DNA of 64,000 bases, taken from positions 19,257,001-19,321,000 of the forward strand of contig JAYKYS010000010.1 of the NCBI GenBank assembly GCA_036924285.1, given 5' to 3'. Shown piece after piece: positions 9,862 to 19,999 of the stretch; within the stretch, counting starts at the first letter, position 1; the number at the start of each line of letters is the position of its first letter. Below the pieces are notes generated by a model. The model was not told where the DNA came from. It worked only from the letters and a program-made list of their open reading frames with translations, and made no database searches. This DNA comes from Asterella californica (Eukaryota > Streptophyta > Marchantiopsida > Marchantiales > Aytoniaceae). Position numbers and translations under genes: made by a program.

Positions 9862-11123
9862 ATCATATCCTGCTTGGGCAGATGAATGGTGAAATCCGCC
9901 ATCCCTAGCTTCCTTCTTGGCTCCCTTGGTGTACTCGAAACATTACTCGAACGAGTACTTCTACTTGCTGACTCCTCCATGAAAACCGGTTCATCAGAAA
10001 ATCGAGTTCTTTTCCTTTCTTGAGCTAAAAGCTCCACCGGTGCATGAGAAGAGTTTGAACTCTCTCCTTTCTCGTAGATGGGATCTCGCACGACATCGAT
10101 AGTAGCCACCCCCTTGTCTCGTCCTTGTGATGGATTTCCTCTACCCACATTCATTCTGACAGCTTCGGCACCTCTTGCTCCGTTGTTAGGACAATTTCGC
10201 TGGAAATGAGAACCTCCACACGTCCAACAAGTGATTCCTCCAAAGTTACCTTGGTTGCCTCCAAAGTTACCTTGATTTCCTCGGTTGGGATTGTTGTCGT
10301 AACCTCTTTGACCTCCTCCTCCACCTTTGTTCCTCCATTCTCGTAACTGTACCACGTTTATCTTGAGATCCGCAAGAGTATCGGTGATGCTCTTCAGCTC
10401 GGCATGAAAATCAGAGGTGGTAGTAGACATCGTTGTTGGGACAACCGGTCTTGACACCACCGTTGGAGTAGGAGCTGACGTTGAAGCAATCACCAATTGT
10501 GATGGTGCAGGTGCGATCGTTGTGGCTACACCAAGAGTCGGAGTCGACACCAGAGCAGCATGATGAGGTTGGATGATATCTCCTTCATCCAAACTCTCCT
10601 CCATGTTTGTCGCAATCTTGATGGCCTCCGCTTTGGTTGCTGGCTTCTCGTACCTCACTTGGGTTCGAATTGAAGGCCTCAACCCTCCCACCAAGTTCTT
10701 GGTCAACACTGCTCCAATCCCCGCCATCGTTAGCTCCACATTGTCTCCACTCTTCCGTAGGACCGTCCGAAACCGTTGCTCCAACTTATCCACCCTTTCG
10801 GCATATTGCCGAACTTTCTCGTCGTCCCGTTGCTTCAAATGAGTAAGCTCCACCATGAGCTTCTCATAACTCTCTTCTGGAAGAAATTCTTCGATGAGTG
10901 CATTACTCAACGTCTCCCATGTGTCTTCAACTGCACTAGGTGTCTGGCTCTTCACTCGGTCTTCATACCACGTAAGAGCAAAATCTTCTAAAAACTCTGG
11001 CAGTAACAACACCCATTCTTCCTTCCTTCTCACGTTGTTTCCGATGCAACCTCTTTTGAAGTCTCGAACAAATGGTTCTACATCTTCATTGTCCTTCCCA
11101 TGAAACAAGGGTAGCTTTCCCAT
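9810..11123 (-). CDS. gag: Array copy 3: gag, Gly variant
   Basis: C at 10313 restores GGGGGQRG, matching copy 1 rather than its neighbours. Confidence 0.88.
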   Translation of the reverse strand: MGKLPLFHGKDNEDVEPFVRDFKRGCIGNNVRRKEEWVLLLPEFLEDFALTWYEDRVKSQTPSAVEDTWETLSNALIEEFLPEESYEKLMVELTHLKQRDDEKVRQYAERVDKLEQRFRTVLRKSGDNVELTMAGIGAVLTKNLVGGLRPSIRTQVRYEKPATKAEAIKIATNMEESLDEGDIIQPHHAALVSTPTLGVATTIAPAPSQLVIASTSAPTPTVVSRPVVPTTMSTTTSDFHAELKSITDTLADLKINVVQLREWRNKGGGGGQRGYDNNPNRGNQGNFGGNQGNFGGITCWTCGGSHFQRNCPNNGARGAEAVRMNVGRGNPSQGRDKGVATIDVVRDPIYEKGESSNSSHAPVELLAQERKRTRFSDEPVFMEESASRSTRSSNVSSTPREPRRKLGMADFTIHLPKQDMMWLKMWVLRKPTSMLDN

Positions 11124-11336
11124 CTTGTAACTACTCTTTCTACTCTTCTAATCGTCGTGCAATAACTACTCGCTAAAAGAGTACGAACATCACCAATTCC
11201 ATTCGCGAATAATCTACCATAAGTAAAATGAAAGGAAATGGTTGTAACAACACCTCTTGTGCCATCTCTTCTCCCAAGGTAATCATGAGCCTGAGTCGCA
11301 TCACCGCCTTCTCCACCATCCGAATGACGATCTCCA

Positions 11337-11828
11337 TCACAACTCAGCCGAGTCCTCTTTTGAAGTCGACAACTTCTCCGTCTCAGCTCTTTGAGTCTCG
11401 TCCAACTTCTCGACTACTGACGTAAGTAGGGCGGCCACATCGACGCACTTGTGTCCTCTTGCTAGATCATCCACTCCACAACTTGGACAAGGATCTTCGC
11501 CTAGAAGATGAATTGGCGCTGGTGACGATGGACCCACTCGAAGACTTAAATCAGTAAACTCCCGCTTCCCTTTAGCTCTCTCGGTTCTGATTCTAGTTGG
11601 ACAATTCACTACTTTGTGTCCCAACCCTCTACAGAAATAACACCACACGTCGGTTTCTACTCTTCTCCTCGGAGATTCTACTTGAGGTTTAGTACTAGGG
11701 TTTTCAAACTCGACGATAATCTCTCTCGAACTTTCTCCGACACTTACTATGACATCTAAACCTTGAGGAAGGTTTCTAAGTCTAACTTTCCAATCTTTTG
11801 AATTTCCACTCATGTTGCACCTTCTCAA
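11337..11828 (-). CDS. Array copy 3: zinc-knuckle ORF
   Basis: Same protein as 4463-4954. Confidence 0.7.
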   Translation of the reverse strand: MRRCNMSGNSKDWKVRLRNLPQGLDVIVSVGESSREIIVEFENPSTKPQVESPRRRVETDVWCYFCRGLGHKVVNCPTRIRTERAKGKREFTDLSLRVGPSSPAPIHLLGEDPCPSCGVDDLARGHKCVDVAALLTSVVEKLDETQRAETEKLSTSKEDSAEL

Positions 11829-11983
11829 CCATTAAGTGGACAAAGTATCATAGAGGAAAATAATTCTACATCACTTTCTTAACTCTTCCGAGCTTTATAT
11901 TGGAAATCGTGCATTATACATGCTATACACGAAATAAAATCTAATCTAAAATTAACTATCAAAGATATGATCCTCCTCACCTT

Positions 11984-12811
11984 CAAAGTACTTTAAGGAG
12001 GTATCAAGTTAGTCATGACTAGCTAAAAGTTAGTTATGGTTAAACTTAGCTGTACTTTTGGCAGAATTCAGATATTTGCTAAAGAGTGAGCACTACTATC
12101 TTGTCATCTTGTCTAAAAGGTAGAAAGGGGGTGGAAAGTATCCCTTATCTCCTTTTTGACTTGATATTAGTGGTTGGATTAAAGTTGTGGACTTTGTGGG
12201 CATTAAAAACAAGAAGAGATTCCACATGTTTCCTTTTTAGTGGGTCCTAGTGTAGAGGGGGGGTGGAAATTCGAGATTCCTTGAGAATATTCCAGAATCC
12301 TTCTAGAAGTTGTTGACTTTGAAGGAATAAGCCCATGTGAAAAGGTAAAAAGCCCATGTGATCAATGCTTTTACCTTAAGTAATATCTTAGTAAAACCCG
12401 GTAAAAGTAGTTACGGCTGAGTTACCGGAGGATACCAAAGTAAAAACCTAGAATGTATAAATAGAGGAGTAGAGAAGAGCTCCTCATCCTTGTTTTCACA
12501 TTGTCGTAATGACAACTTGAGTAATATAGAGAGTGTGGGATATTTTTAGCATGTGAGAACTTGAGAGACGTCGTTAGAATGGAGGATTTTAGTTGATGTG
12601 TTTAAGGAGATTTTTAGTTGATAAGTTTGTGGGTGTATGAATGAGTGAACTCAATATTTTCCCTTCAAGTTCATGGTGTGCTTCCGTCAAAGCCATCAGA
12701 GGTGACCCCTGAGTGAGAGACAGGCCCGACATGTTGCAGATTCGTGGATGACGATCGTGGAGGTTGAGAGATCGGGGGGTAGTTGATCGATAGGACTACG
12801 GAGGGTTTACA
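11984..12811 (+). repeat. Array copy 4: LTR-E lacking its first 85 bp
   Basis: Heat-shock modules from 12285 and TATAAATAG at 12456; otherwise as 5110-5937. Confidence 0.9.
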
Positions 12812-13298
12812 GCACAGCTCTCAACCAAGGCCTACCTAGGAGCAAATCATAACTAGAGTCCTTTAACACTTGAAAGGACATCAATGTTTGAACTCCCATC
12901 ACAGACACGACCACCTTCTCTAACACACCAAGAGGTCTTACCCGTTGCTTGTTAGCCATCCCCACGACAATGCTAGCCGGGCGAGTTGGTTCCATCCCCA
13001 ACTTCTTCATCAACCTCTCCGATATGGCGTTTACAGCCGACCCTCCATCCACCAATACGTCAGAGACGTAGTGACCATTCAATCGGACTTCAATCTTTGA
13101 AGCCCTAGTGCATACCTCTGAAGCATGCACATCCACCACACCAACTCCCACAGACTTTGACGTCTTGCTCTTGGGTTTCTTCTTCTTGCTTCTCTTAGAA
13201 CTCAGTCCTCCTCTGAGTTCCCTTCGTAAGCTGGGATTAAGTGCGATCAGTTGTCCAACATTGATGTTGGCTTTCTGAGCACCCACATCTTCAACCAC
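12807..13298 (-). CDS. Array copy 4: truncated protease
   Basis: Same protein as 2496-2987. Confidence 0.8.
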   Translation of the reverse strand: MVEDVGAQKANINVGQLIALNPSLRRELRGGLSSKRSKKKKPKSKTSKSVGVGVVDVHASEVCTRASKIEVRLNGHYVSDVLVDGGSAVNAISERLMKKLGMEPTRPASIVVGMANKQRVRPLGVLEKVVVSVMGVQTLMSFQVLKDSSYDLLLGRPWLRAVL

Positions 13299-14560
13299 AT
13301 CATATCCTGCTTGGGCAGATGAATGGTGAAATCCGCCATCCCTAGCTTCCTTCTTGGCTCCCTTGGTGTACTCGAAACATTACTCGAACGAGTACTTCTA
13401 CTTGCTGACTCCTCCATGAAAACCGGTTCATCAGAAAATCGAGTTCTTTTCCTTTCTTGAGCTAAAAGCTCCACCGGTGCATGAGAAGAGTTTGAACTCT
13501 CTCCTTTCTCGTAGATGGGATCTCGCACGACATCGATAGTAGCCACCCCCTTGTCTCGTCCTTGTGATGGATTTCCTCTACCCACATTCATTCTGACAGC
13601 TTCGGCACCTCTTGCTCCGTTGTTAGGACAATTTCGCTGGAAATGAGAACCTCCACACGTCCAACAAGTGATTCCTCCAAAGTTACCTTGGTTGCCTCCA
13701 AAGTTACCTTGATTTCCTCGGTTGGGATTGTTGTCGTAACCTCTTTGACATCCTCCTCCACCTTTGTTCCTCCATTCTCGTAACTGTACCACGTTTATCT
13801 TGAGATCCGCAAGAGTATCGGTGATGCTCTTCAGCTCGGCATGAAAATCAGAGGTGGTAGTAGACATCGTTGTTGGGACAACCGGTCTTGACACCACCGT
13901 TGGAGTAGGAGCTGACGTTGAAGCAATCACCAATTGTGATGGTGCAGGTGCGATCGTTGTGGCTACACCAAGAGTCGGAGTCGACACCAGAGCAGCATGA
14001 TGAGGTTGGATGATATCTCCTTCATCCAAACTCTCCTCCATGTTTGTCGCAATCTTGATGGCCTCCGCTTTGGTTGCTGGCTTCTCGTACCTCACTTGGG
14101 TTCGAATTGAAGGCCTCAACCCTCCCACCAAGTTCTTGGTCAACACTGCTCCAATCCCCGCCATCGTTAGCTCCACATTGTCTCCACTCTTCCGTAGGAC
14201 CGTCCGAAACCGTTGCTCCAACTTATCCACCCTTTCGGCATATTGCCGAACTTTCTCGTCGTCCCGTTGCTTCAAATGAGTAAGCTCCACCATGAGCTTC
14301 TCATAACTCTCTTCTGGAAGAAATTCTTCGATGAGTGCATTACTCAACGTCTCCCATGTGTCTTCAACTGCACTAGGTGTCTGGCTCTTCACTCGGTCTT
14401 CATACCACGTAAGAGCAAAATCTTCTAAAAACTCTGGCAGTAACAACACCCATTCTTCCTTCCTTCTCACGTTGTTTCCGATGCAACCTCTTTTGAAGTC
14501 TCGAACAAATGGTTCTACATCTTCATTGTCCTTCCCATGAAACAAGGGTAGCTTTCCCAT
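13247..14560 (-). CDS. gag: Array copy 4: gag, Cys variant
   Basis: A at 13750 gives GGGGCQRG, matching copy 2. Confidence 0.88.
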   Translation of the reverse strand: MGKLPLFHGKDNEDVEPFVRDFKRGCIGNNVRRKEEWVLLLPEFLEDFALTWYEDRVKSQTPSAVEDTWETLSNALIEEFLPEESYEKLMVELTHLKQRDDEKVRQYAERVDKLEQRFRTVLRKSGDNVELTMAGIGAVLTKNLVGGLRPSIRTQVRYEKPATKAEAIKIATNMEESLDEGDIIQPHHAALVSTPTLGVATTIAPAPSQLVIASTSAPTPTVVSRPVVPTTMSTTTSDFHAELKSITDTLADLKINVVQLREWRNKGGGGCQRGYDNNPNRGNQGNFGGNQGNFGGITCWTCGGSHFQRNCPNNGARGAEAVRMNVGRGNPSQGRDKGVATIDVVRDPIYEKGESSNSSHAPVELLAQERKRTRFSDEPVFMEESASRSTRSSNVSSTPREPRRKLGMADFTIHLPKQDMMWLKMWVLRKPTSMLDN

Positions 14561-14773
14561 CTTGTAACTACTCTTTCTACTCTTCTAATCGTCGTGCAAT
14601 AACTACTCGCTAAAAGAGTACGAACATCACCAATTCCATTCGCGAATAATCTACCATAAGTAAAATGAAAGGAAATGGTTGTAACAACACCTCTTGTGCC
14701 ATCTCTTCTCCCAAGGTAATCATGAGCCTGAGTCGCATCACCGCCTTCTCCACCATCCGAATGACGATCTCCA

Positions 14774-15265
14774 TCACAACTCAGCCGAGTCCTCTTTTGA
14801 AGTCGACAACTTCTCCGTCTCAGCTCTTTGAGTCTCGTCCAACTTCTCGACTACTGACGTAAGTAGGGCGGCCACATCGACGCACTTGTGTCCTCTTGCT
14901 AGATCATCCACTCCACAACTTGGACAAGGATCTTCGCCTAGAAGATGAATTGGCGCTGGTGACGATGGACCCACTCGAAGACTTAAATCAGTAAACTCCC
15001 GCTTCCCTTTAGCTCTCTCGGTTCTGATTCTAGTTGGACAATTCACTACTTTGTGTCCCAACCCTCTACAGAAATAACACCACACGTCGGTTTCTACTCT
15101 TCTCCTCGGAGATTCTACTTGAGGTTTAGTACTAGGGTTTTCAAACTCGACGATAATCTCTCTCGAACTTTCTCCGACACTTACTATGACATCTAAACCT
15201 TGAGGAAGGTTTCTAAGTCTAACTTTCCAATCTTTTGAATTTCCACTCATGTTGCACCTTCTCAA
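14774..15265 (-). CDS. Array copy 4: zinc-knuckle ORF
   Basis: Same protein as 4463-4954. Confidence 0.7.
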   Translation of the reverse strand: MRRCNMSGNSKDWKVRLRNLPQGLDVIVSVGESSREIIVEFENPSTKPQVESPRRRVETDVWCYFCRGLGHKVVNCPTRIRTERAKGKREFTDLSLRVGPSSPAPIHLLGEDPCPSCGVDDLARGHKCVDVAALLTSVVEKLDETQRAETEKLSTSKEDSAEL

Positions 15266-15420
15266 CCATTAAGTGGACAAAGTATCATAGAGGAAAATAA
15301 TTCTACATCACTTTCTTAACTCTTCCGAGCTTTATATTGGAAATCGTGCATTATACATGCTATACACGAAATAAAATCTAATCTAAAATTAACTATCAAA
15401 GATATGATCCTCCTCACCTT

Positions 15421-16248
15421 CAAAGTACTTTAAGGAGGTATCAAGTTAGTCATGACTAGCTAAAAGTTAGTTATGGTTAAACTTAGCTGTACTTTTGGCA
15501 GAATTCAGATATTTGCTAAAGAGTGAGCACTACTATCTTGTCATCTTGTCTAAAAGGTAGAAAGGGGGTGGAAAGTATCCCTTATCTCCTTTTTGACTTG
15601 ATATTAGTGGTTGGATTAAAGTTGTGGACTTTGTGGGCATTAAAAACAAGAAGAGATTCCACATGTTTCCTTTTTAGTGGGTCCTAGTGTAGAGGGGGGG
15701 TGGAAATTCGAGATTCCTTGAGAATATTCCAGAATCCTTCTAGAAGTTGTTGACTTTGAAGGAATAAGCCCATGTGAAAAGGTAAAAAGCCCATGTGATC
15801 AATGCTTTTACCTTAAGTAATATCTTAGTAAAACCCGGTAAAAGTAGTTACGGCTGAGTTACCGGAGGATACCAAAGTAAAAACCTAGAATGTATAAATA
15901 GAGGAGTAGAGAAGAGCTCCTCATCCTTGTTTTCACATTGTCGTAATGACAACTTGAGTAATATAGAGAGTGTGGGATATTTTTAGCATGTGAGAACTTG
16001 AGAGACGTCGTTAGAATGGAGGATTTTAGTTGATGTGTTTAAGGAGATTTTTAGTTGATAAGTTTGTGGGTGTATGAATGAGTGAACTCAATATTTTCCC
16101 TTCAAGTTCATGGTGTGCTTCCGTCAAAGCCATCAGAGGTGACCCCTGAGTGAGAGACAGGCCCGACATGTTGCAGATTCGTGGATGACGATCGTGGAGG
16201 TTGAGAGATCGGGGGGTAGTTGATCGATAGGACTACGGAGGGTTTACA
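15421..16248 (+). repeat. Array copy 5: LTR-E lacking its first 85 bp
   Basis: Heat-shock modules from 15722 and TATAAATAG at 15893; otherwise as 5110-5937. Confidence 0.9.
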
Positions 16249-16735
16249 GCACAGCTCTCAACCAAGGCCTACCTAGGAGCAAATCATAACTAGAGTCCTT
16301 TAACACTTGAAAGGACATCAATGTTTGAACTCCCATCACAGACACGACCACCTTCTCTAACACACCAAGAGGTCTTACCCGTTGCTTGTTAGCCATCCCC
16401 ACGACAATGCTAGCCGGGCGAGTTGGTTCCATCCCCAACTTCTTCATCAACCTCTCCGATATGGCGTTTACAGCCGACCCTCCATCCACCAATACGTCAG
16501 AGACGTAGTGACCATTCAATCGGACTTCAATCTTTGAAGCCCTAGTGCATACCTCTGAAGCATGCACATCCACCACACCAACTCCCACAGACTTTGACGT
16601 CTTGCTCTTGGGTTTCTTCTTCTTGCTTCTCTTAGAACTCAGTCCTCCTCTGAGTTCCCTTCGTAAGCTGGGATTAAGTGCGATCAGTTGTCCAACATTG
16701 ATGTTGGCTTTCTGAGCACCCACATCTTCAACCAC
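16244..16735 (-). CDS. Array copy 5: truncated protease
   Basis: Same protein as 2496-2987. Confidence 0.8.
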   Translation of the reverse strand: MVEDVGAQKANINVGQLIALNPSLRRELRGGLSSKRSKKKKPKSKTSKSVGVGVVDVHASEVCTRASKIEVRLNGHYVSDVLVDGGSAVNAISERLMKKLGMEPTRPASIVVGMANKQRVRPLGVLEKVVVSVMGVQTLMSFQVLKDSSYDLLLGRPWLRAVL

Positions 16736-17997
16736 ATCATATCCTGCTTGGGCAGATGAATGGTGAAATCCGCCATCCCTAGCTTCCTTCTTGGCTCCCT
16801 TGGTGTACTCGAAACATTACTCGAACGAGTACTTCTACTTGCTGACTCCTCCATGAAAACCGGTTCATCAGAAAATCGAGTTCTTTTCCTTTCTTGAGCT
16901 AAAAGCTCCACCGGTGCATGAGAAGAGTTTGAACTCTCTCCTTTCTCGTAGATGGGATCTCGCACGACATCGATAGTAGCCACCCCCTTGTCTCGTCCTT
17001 GTGATGGATTTCCTCTACCCACATTCATTCTGACAGCTTCGGCACCTCTTGCTCCGTTGTTAGGACAATTTCGCTGGAAATGAGAACCTCCACACGTCCA
17101 ACAAGTGATTCCTCCAAAGTTACCTTGGTTGCCTCCAAAGTTACCTTGATTTCCTCGGTTGGGATTGTTGTCGTAACCTCTTTGACCTCCTCCTCCACCT
17201 TTGTTCCTCCATTCTCGTAACTGTACCACGTTTATCTTGAGATCCGCAAGAGTATCGGTGATGCTCTTCAGCTCGGCATGAAAATCAGAGGTGGTAGTAG
17301 ACATCGTTGTTGGGACAACCGGTCTTGACACCACCGTTGGAGTAGGAGCTGACGTTGAAGCAATCACCAATTGTGATGGTGCAGGTGCGATCGTTGTGGC
17401 TACACCAAGAGTCGGAGTCGACACCAGAGCAGCATGATGAGGTTGGATGATATCTCCTTCATCCAAACTCTCCTCCATGTTTGTCGCAATCTTGATGGCC
17501 TCCGCTTTGGTTGCTGGCTTCTCGTACCTCACTTGGGTTCGAATTGAAGGCCTCAACCCTCCCACCAAGTTCTTGGTCAACACTGCTCCAATCCCCGCCA
17601 TCGTTAGCTCCACATTGTCTCCACTCTTCCGTAGGACCGTCCGAAACCGTTGCTCCAACTTATCCACCCTTTCGGCATATTGCCGAACTTTCTCGTCGTC
17701 CCGTTGCTTCAAATGAGTAAGCTCCACCATGAGCTTCTCATAACTCTCTTCTGGAAGAAATTCTTCGATGAGTGCATTACTCAACGTCTCCCATGTGTCT
17801 TCAACTGCACTAGGTGTCTGGCTCTTCACTCGGTCTTCATACCACGTAAGAGCAAAATCTTCTAAAAACTCTGGCAGTAACAACACCCATTCTTCCTTCC
17901 TTCTCACGTTGTTTCCGATGCAACCTCTTTTGAAGTCTCGAACAAATGGTTCTACATCTTCATTGTCCTTCCCATGAAACAAGGGTAGCTTTCCCAT
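16684..17997 (-). CDS. gag: Array copy 5: gag, Gly variant
   Basis: C at 17187 gives GGGGGQRG, completing the G-C-G-C-G alternation along the array. Confidence 0.88.
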   Translation of the reverse strand: MGKLPLFHGKDNEDVEPFVRDFKRGCIGNNVRRKEEWVLLLPEFLEDFALTWYEDRVKSQTPSAVEDTWETLSNALIEEFLPEESYEKLMVELTHLKQRDDEKVRQYAERVDKLEQRFRTVLRKSGDNVELTMAGIGAVLTKNLVGGLRPSIRTQVRYEKPATKAEAIKIATNMEESLDEGDIIQPHHAALVSTPTLGVATTIAPAPSQLVIASTSAPTPTVVSRPVVPTTMSTTTSDFHAELKSITDTLADLKINVVQLREWRNKGGGGGQRGYDNNPNRGNQGNFGGNQGNFGGITCWTCGGSHFQRNCPNNGARGAEAVRMNVGRGNPSQGRDKGVATIDVVRDPIYEKGESSNSSHAPVELLAQERKRTRFSDEPVFMEESASRSTRSSNVSSTPREPRRKLGMADFTIHLPKQDMMWLKMWVLRKPTSMLDN

Positions 17998-18210
17998 CTT
18001 GTAACTACTCTTTCTACTCTTCTAATCGTCGTGCAATAACTACTCGCTAAAAGAGTACGAACATCACCAATTCCATTCGCGAATAATCTACCATAAGTAA
18101 AATGAAAGGAAATGGTTGTAACAACACCTCTTGTGCCATCTCTTCTCCCAAGGTAATCATGAGCCTGAGTCGCATCACCGCCTTCTCCACCATCCGAATG
18201 ACGATCTCCA

Positions 18211-18702
18211 TCACAACTCAGCCGAGTCCTCTTTTGAAGTCGACAACTTCTCCGTCTCAGCTCTTTGAGTCTCGTCCAACTTCTCGACTACTGACGTAAG
18301 TAGGGCGGCCACATCGACGCACTTGTGTCCTCTTGCTAGATCATCCACTCCACAACTTGGACAAGGATCTTCGCCTAGAAGATGAATTGGCGCTGGTGAC
18401 GATGGACCCACTCGAAGACTTAAATCAGTAAACTCCCGCTTCCCTTTAGCTCTCTCGGTTCTGATTCTAGTTGGACAATTCACTACTTTGTGTCCCAACC
18501 CTCTACAGAAATAACACCACACGTCGGTTTCTACTCTTCTCCTCGGAGATTCTACTTGAGGTTTAGTACTAGGGTTTTCAAACTCGACGATAATCTCTCT
18601 CGAACTTTCTCCGACACTTACTATGACATCTAAACCTTGAGGAAGGTTTCTAAGTCTAACTTTCCAATCTTTTGAATTTCCACTCATGTTGCACCTTCTC
18701 AA
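18211..18702 (-). CDS. Array copy 5: zinc-knuckle ORF
   Basis: Same protein as 4463-4954. It is the last full copy; the next LTR starts at 18858. Confidence 0.7.
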   Translation of the reverse strand: MRRCNMSGNSKDWKVRLRNLPQGLDVIVSVGESSREIIVEFENPSTKPQVESPRRRVETDVWCYFCRGLGHKVVNCPTRIRTERAKGKREFTDLSLRVGPSSPAPIHLLGEDPCPSCGVDDLARGHKCVDVAALLTSVVEKLDETQRAETEKLSTSKEDSAEL

Positions 18703-18857
18703 CCATTAAGTGGACAAAGTATCATAGAGGAAAATAATTCTACATCACTTTCTTAACTCTTCCGAGCTTTATATTGGAAATCGTGCATTATACATGCTAT
18801 ACACGAAATAAAATCTAATCTAAAATTAACTATCAAAGATATGATCCTCCTCACCTT

Positions 18858-19685
18858 CAAAGTACTTTAAGGAGGTATCAAGTTAGTCATGACTAGCTAA
18901 AAGTTAGTTATGGTTAAACTTAGCTGTACTTTTGGCAGAATTCAGATATTTGCTAAAGAGTGAGCACTACTATCTTGTCATCTTGTCTAAAAGGTAGAAA
19001 GGGGGTGGAAAGTATCCCTTATCTCCTTTTTGACTTGATATTAGTGGTTGGATTAAAGTTGTGGACTTTGTGGGCATTAAAAACAAGAAGAGATTCCACA
19101 TGTTTCCTTTTTAGTGGGTCCTAGTGTAGAGGGGGGGTGGAAATTCGAGATTCCTTGAGAATATTCCAGAATCCTTCTAGAAGTTGTTGACTTTGAAGGA
19201 ATAAGCCCATGTGAAAAGGTAAAAAGCCCATGTGATCAATGCTTTTACCTTAAGTAATATCTTAGTAAAACCCGGTAAAAGTAGTTACGGCTGAGTTACC
19301 GGAGGATACCAAAGTAAAAACCTAGAATGTATAAATAGAGGAGTAGAGAAGAGCTCCTCATCCTTGTTTTCACATTGTCGTAATGACAACTTGAGTAATA
19401 TAGAGAGTGTGGGATATTTTTAGCATGTGAGAACTTGAGAGACGTCGTTAGAATGGAGGATTTTAGTTGATGTGTTTAAGGAGATTTTTAGTTGATAAGT
19501 TTGTGGGTGTATGAATGAGTGAACTCAATATTTTCCCTTCAAGTTCATGGTGTGCTTCCGTCAAAGCCATCAGAGGTGACCCCTGAGTGAGAGACAGGCC
19601 CGACATGTTGCAGATTCGTGGATGACGATCGTGGAGGTTGAGAGATCGGGGGGTAGTTGATCGATAGGACTACGGAGGGTTTACA
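18858..19685 (+). repeat. Array copy 6: LTR-E lacking its first 85 bp
   Basis: Last LTR of the array, followed by only 196 bp of protease sequence before the terminal rearrangement at 19880. TATAAATAG is at 19330. Confidence 0.9.
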
Positions 19686-19881
19686 GCACAGCTCTCAACC
19701 AAGGCCTACCTAGGAGCAAATCATAACTAGAGTCCTTTAACACTTGAAAGGACATCAATGTTTGAACTCCCATCACAGACACGACCACCTTCTCTAACAC
19801 ACCAAGAGGTCTTACCCGTTGCTTGTTAGCCATCCCCACGACAATGCTAGCCGGGCGAGTTGGTTCCATCCCCAACTTCTT
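19681..19881 (-). pseudogene. Array copy 6: 3' stub of protease
   Basis: Only the last ~67 codons remain (KKLGMEPTRPASIVV to LGRPWL). Upstream the frame runs into the LTR terminal fragment at 19882 and so reads as a 100-codon chimera with no meaning. The active-site Asp is lost. Confidence 0.85.
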
Positions 19882-19995
19882 GGGGATGACCCCTGAGTGA
19901 GAGACAGGCCCGACATGTTGCAGATTCGTGGATGACGATCGTGGAGGTTGAGAGATCGGGGGGTAGTTGATCGATAGGACCACGGAGGGTTTATA
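19882..19995 (+). mobile_element. Terminal fragment of LTR-E closing the array, with fold-back junction
   Basis: Repeats the last ~110 bp of the LTR (compare 19574-19685) and ends GGGTTTATA. AGACC at 19995-19999 matches 1582-1586, so this is the right end of the original insertion. The entry point is a perfect hairpin: ATCCCCAA (19868-19875), loop CTTC, TTGGGGAT (19880-19887). The GGGGAT is in neither parent sequence, which suggests synthesis templated by fold-back. The terminal CA has become TA, and 19981 is C where other copies have T. Confidence 0.78.
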
Positions 19996-19999
19996 GACC

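Larger units (their letters stand above)
1673..19881. repeat. Tandem array of a 3437-bp retrotransposon-derived unit, 5.3 copies
   Basis: Unit starts are 1673, 5110, 8547, 11984, 15421 and 18858 (partial, to 19881). Each unit is an LTR-E copy lacking its first 85 bp, the end of a protease, gag, a zinc-knuckle ORF and about 155 bp of AT-rich leader, coding on the minus strand. Every open frame sits at an exact 3437-bp step. The only difference I found is one base: C at 3439, 10313 and 17187 but A at 6876 and 13750. The join between units is CTTC-AAAGTAC where the left edge has TGCC-AAAGTAC, so the breakpoint shares only a few bases. Unequal exchange, rolling-circle integration or an assembly loop could each explain this. 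Confidence 0.95.

Noticed and set aside
1673..19881. Tandem array as a CRISPR or a classical centromere satellite
   Set aside because: Units of 3.4 kb with intact gag/protease frames and LTR promoters are neither. It is retroelement-derived.
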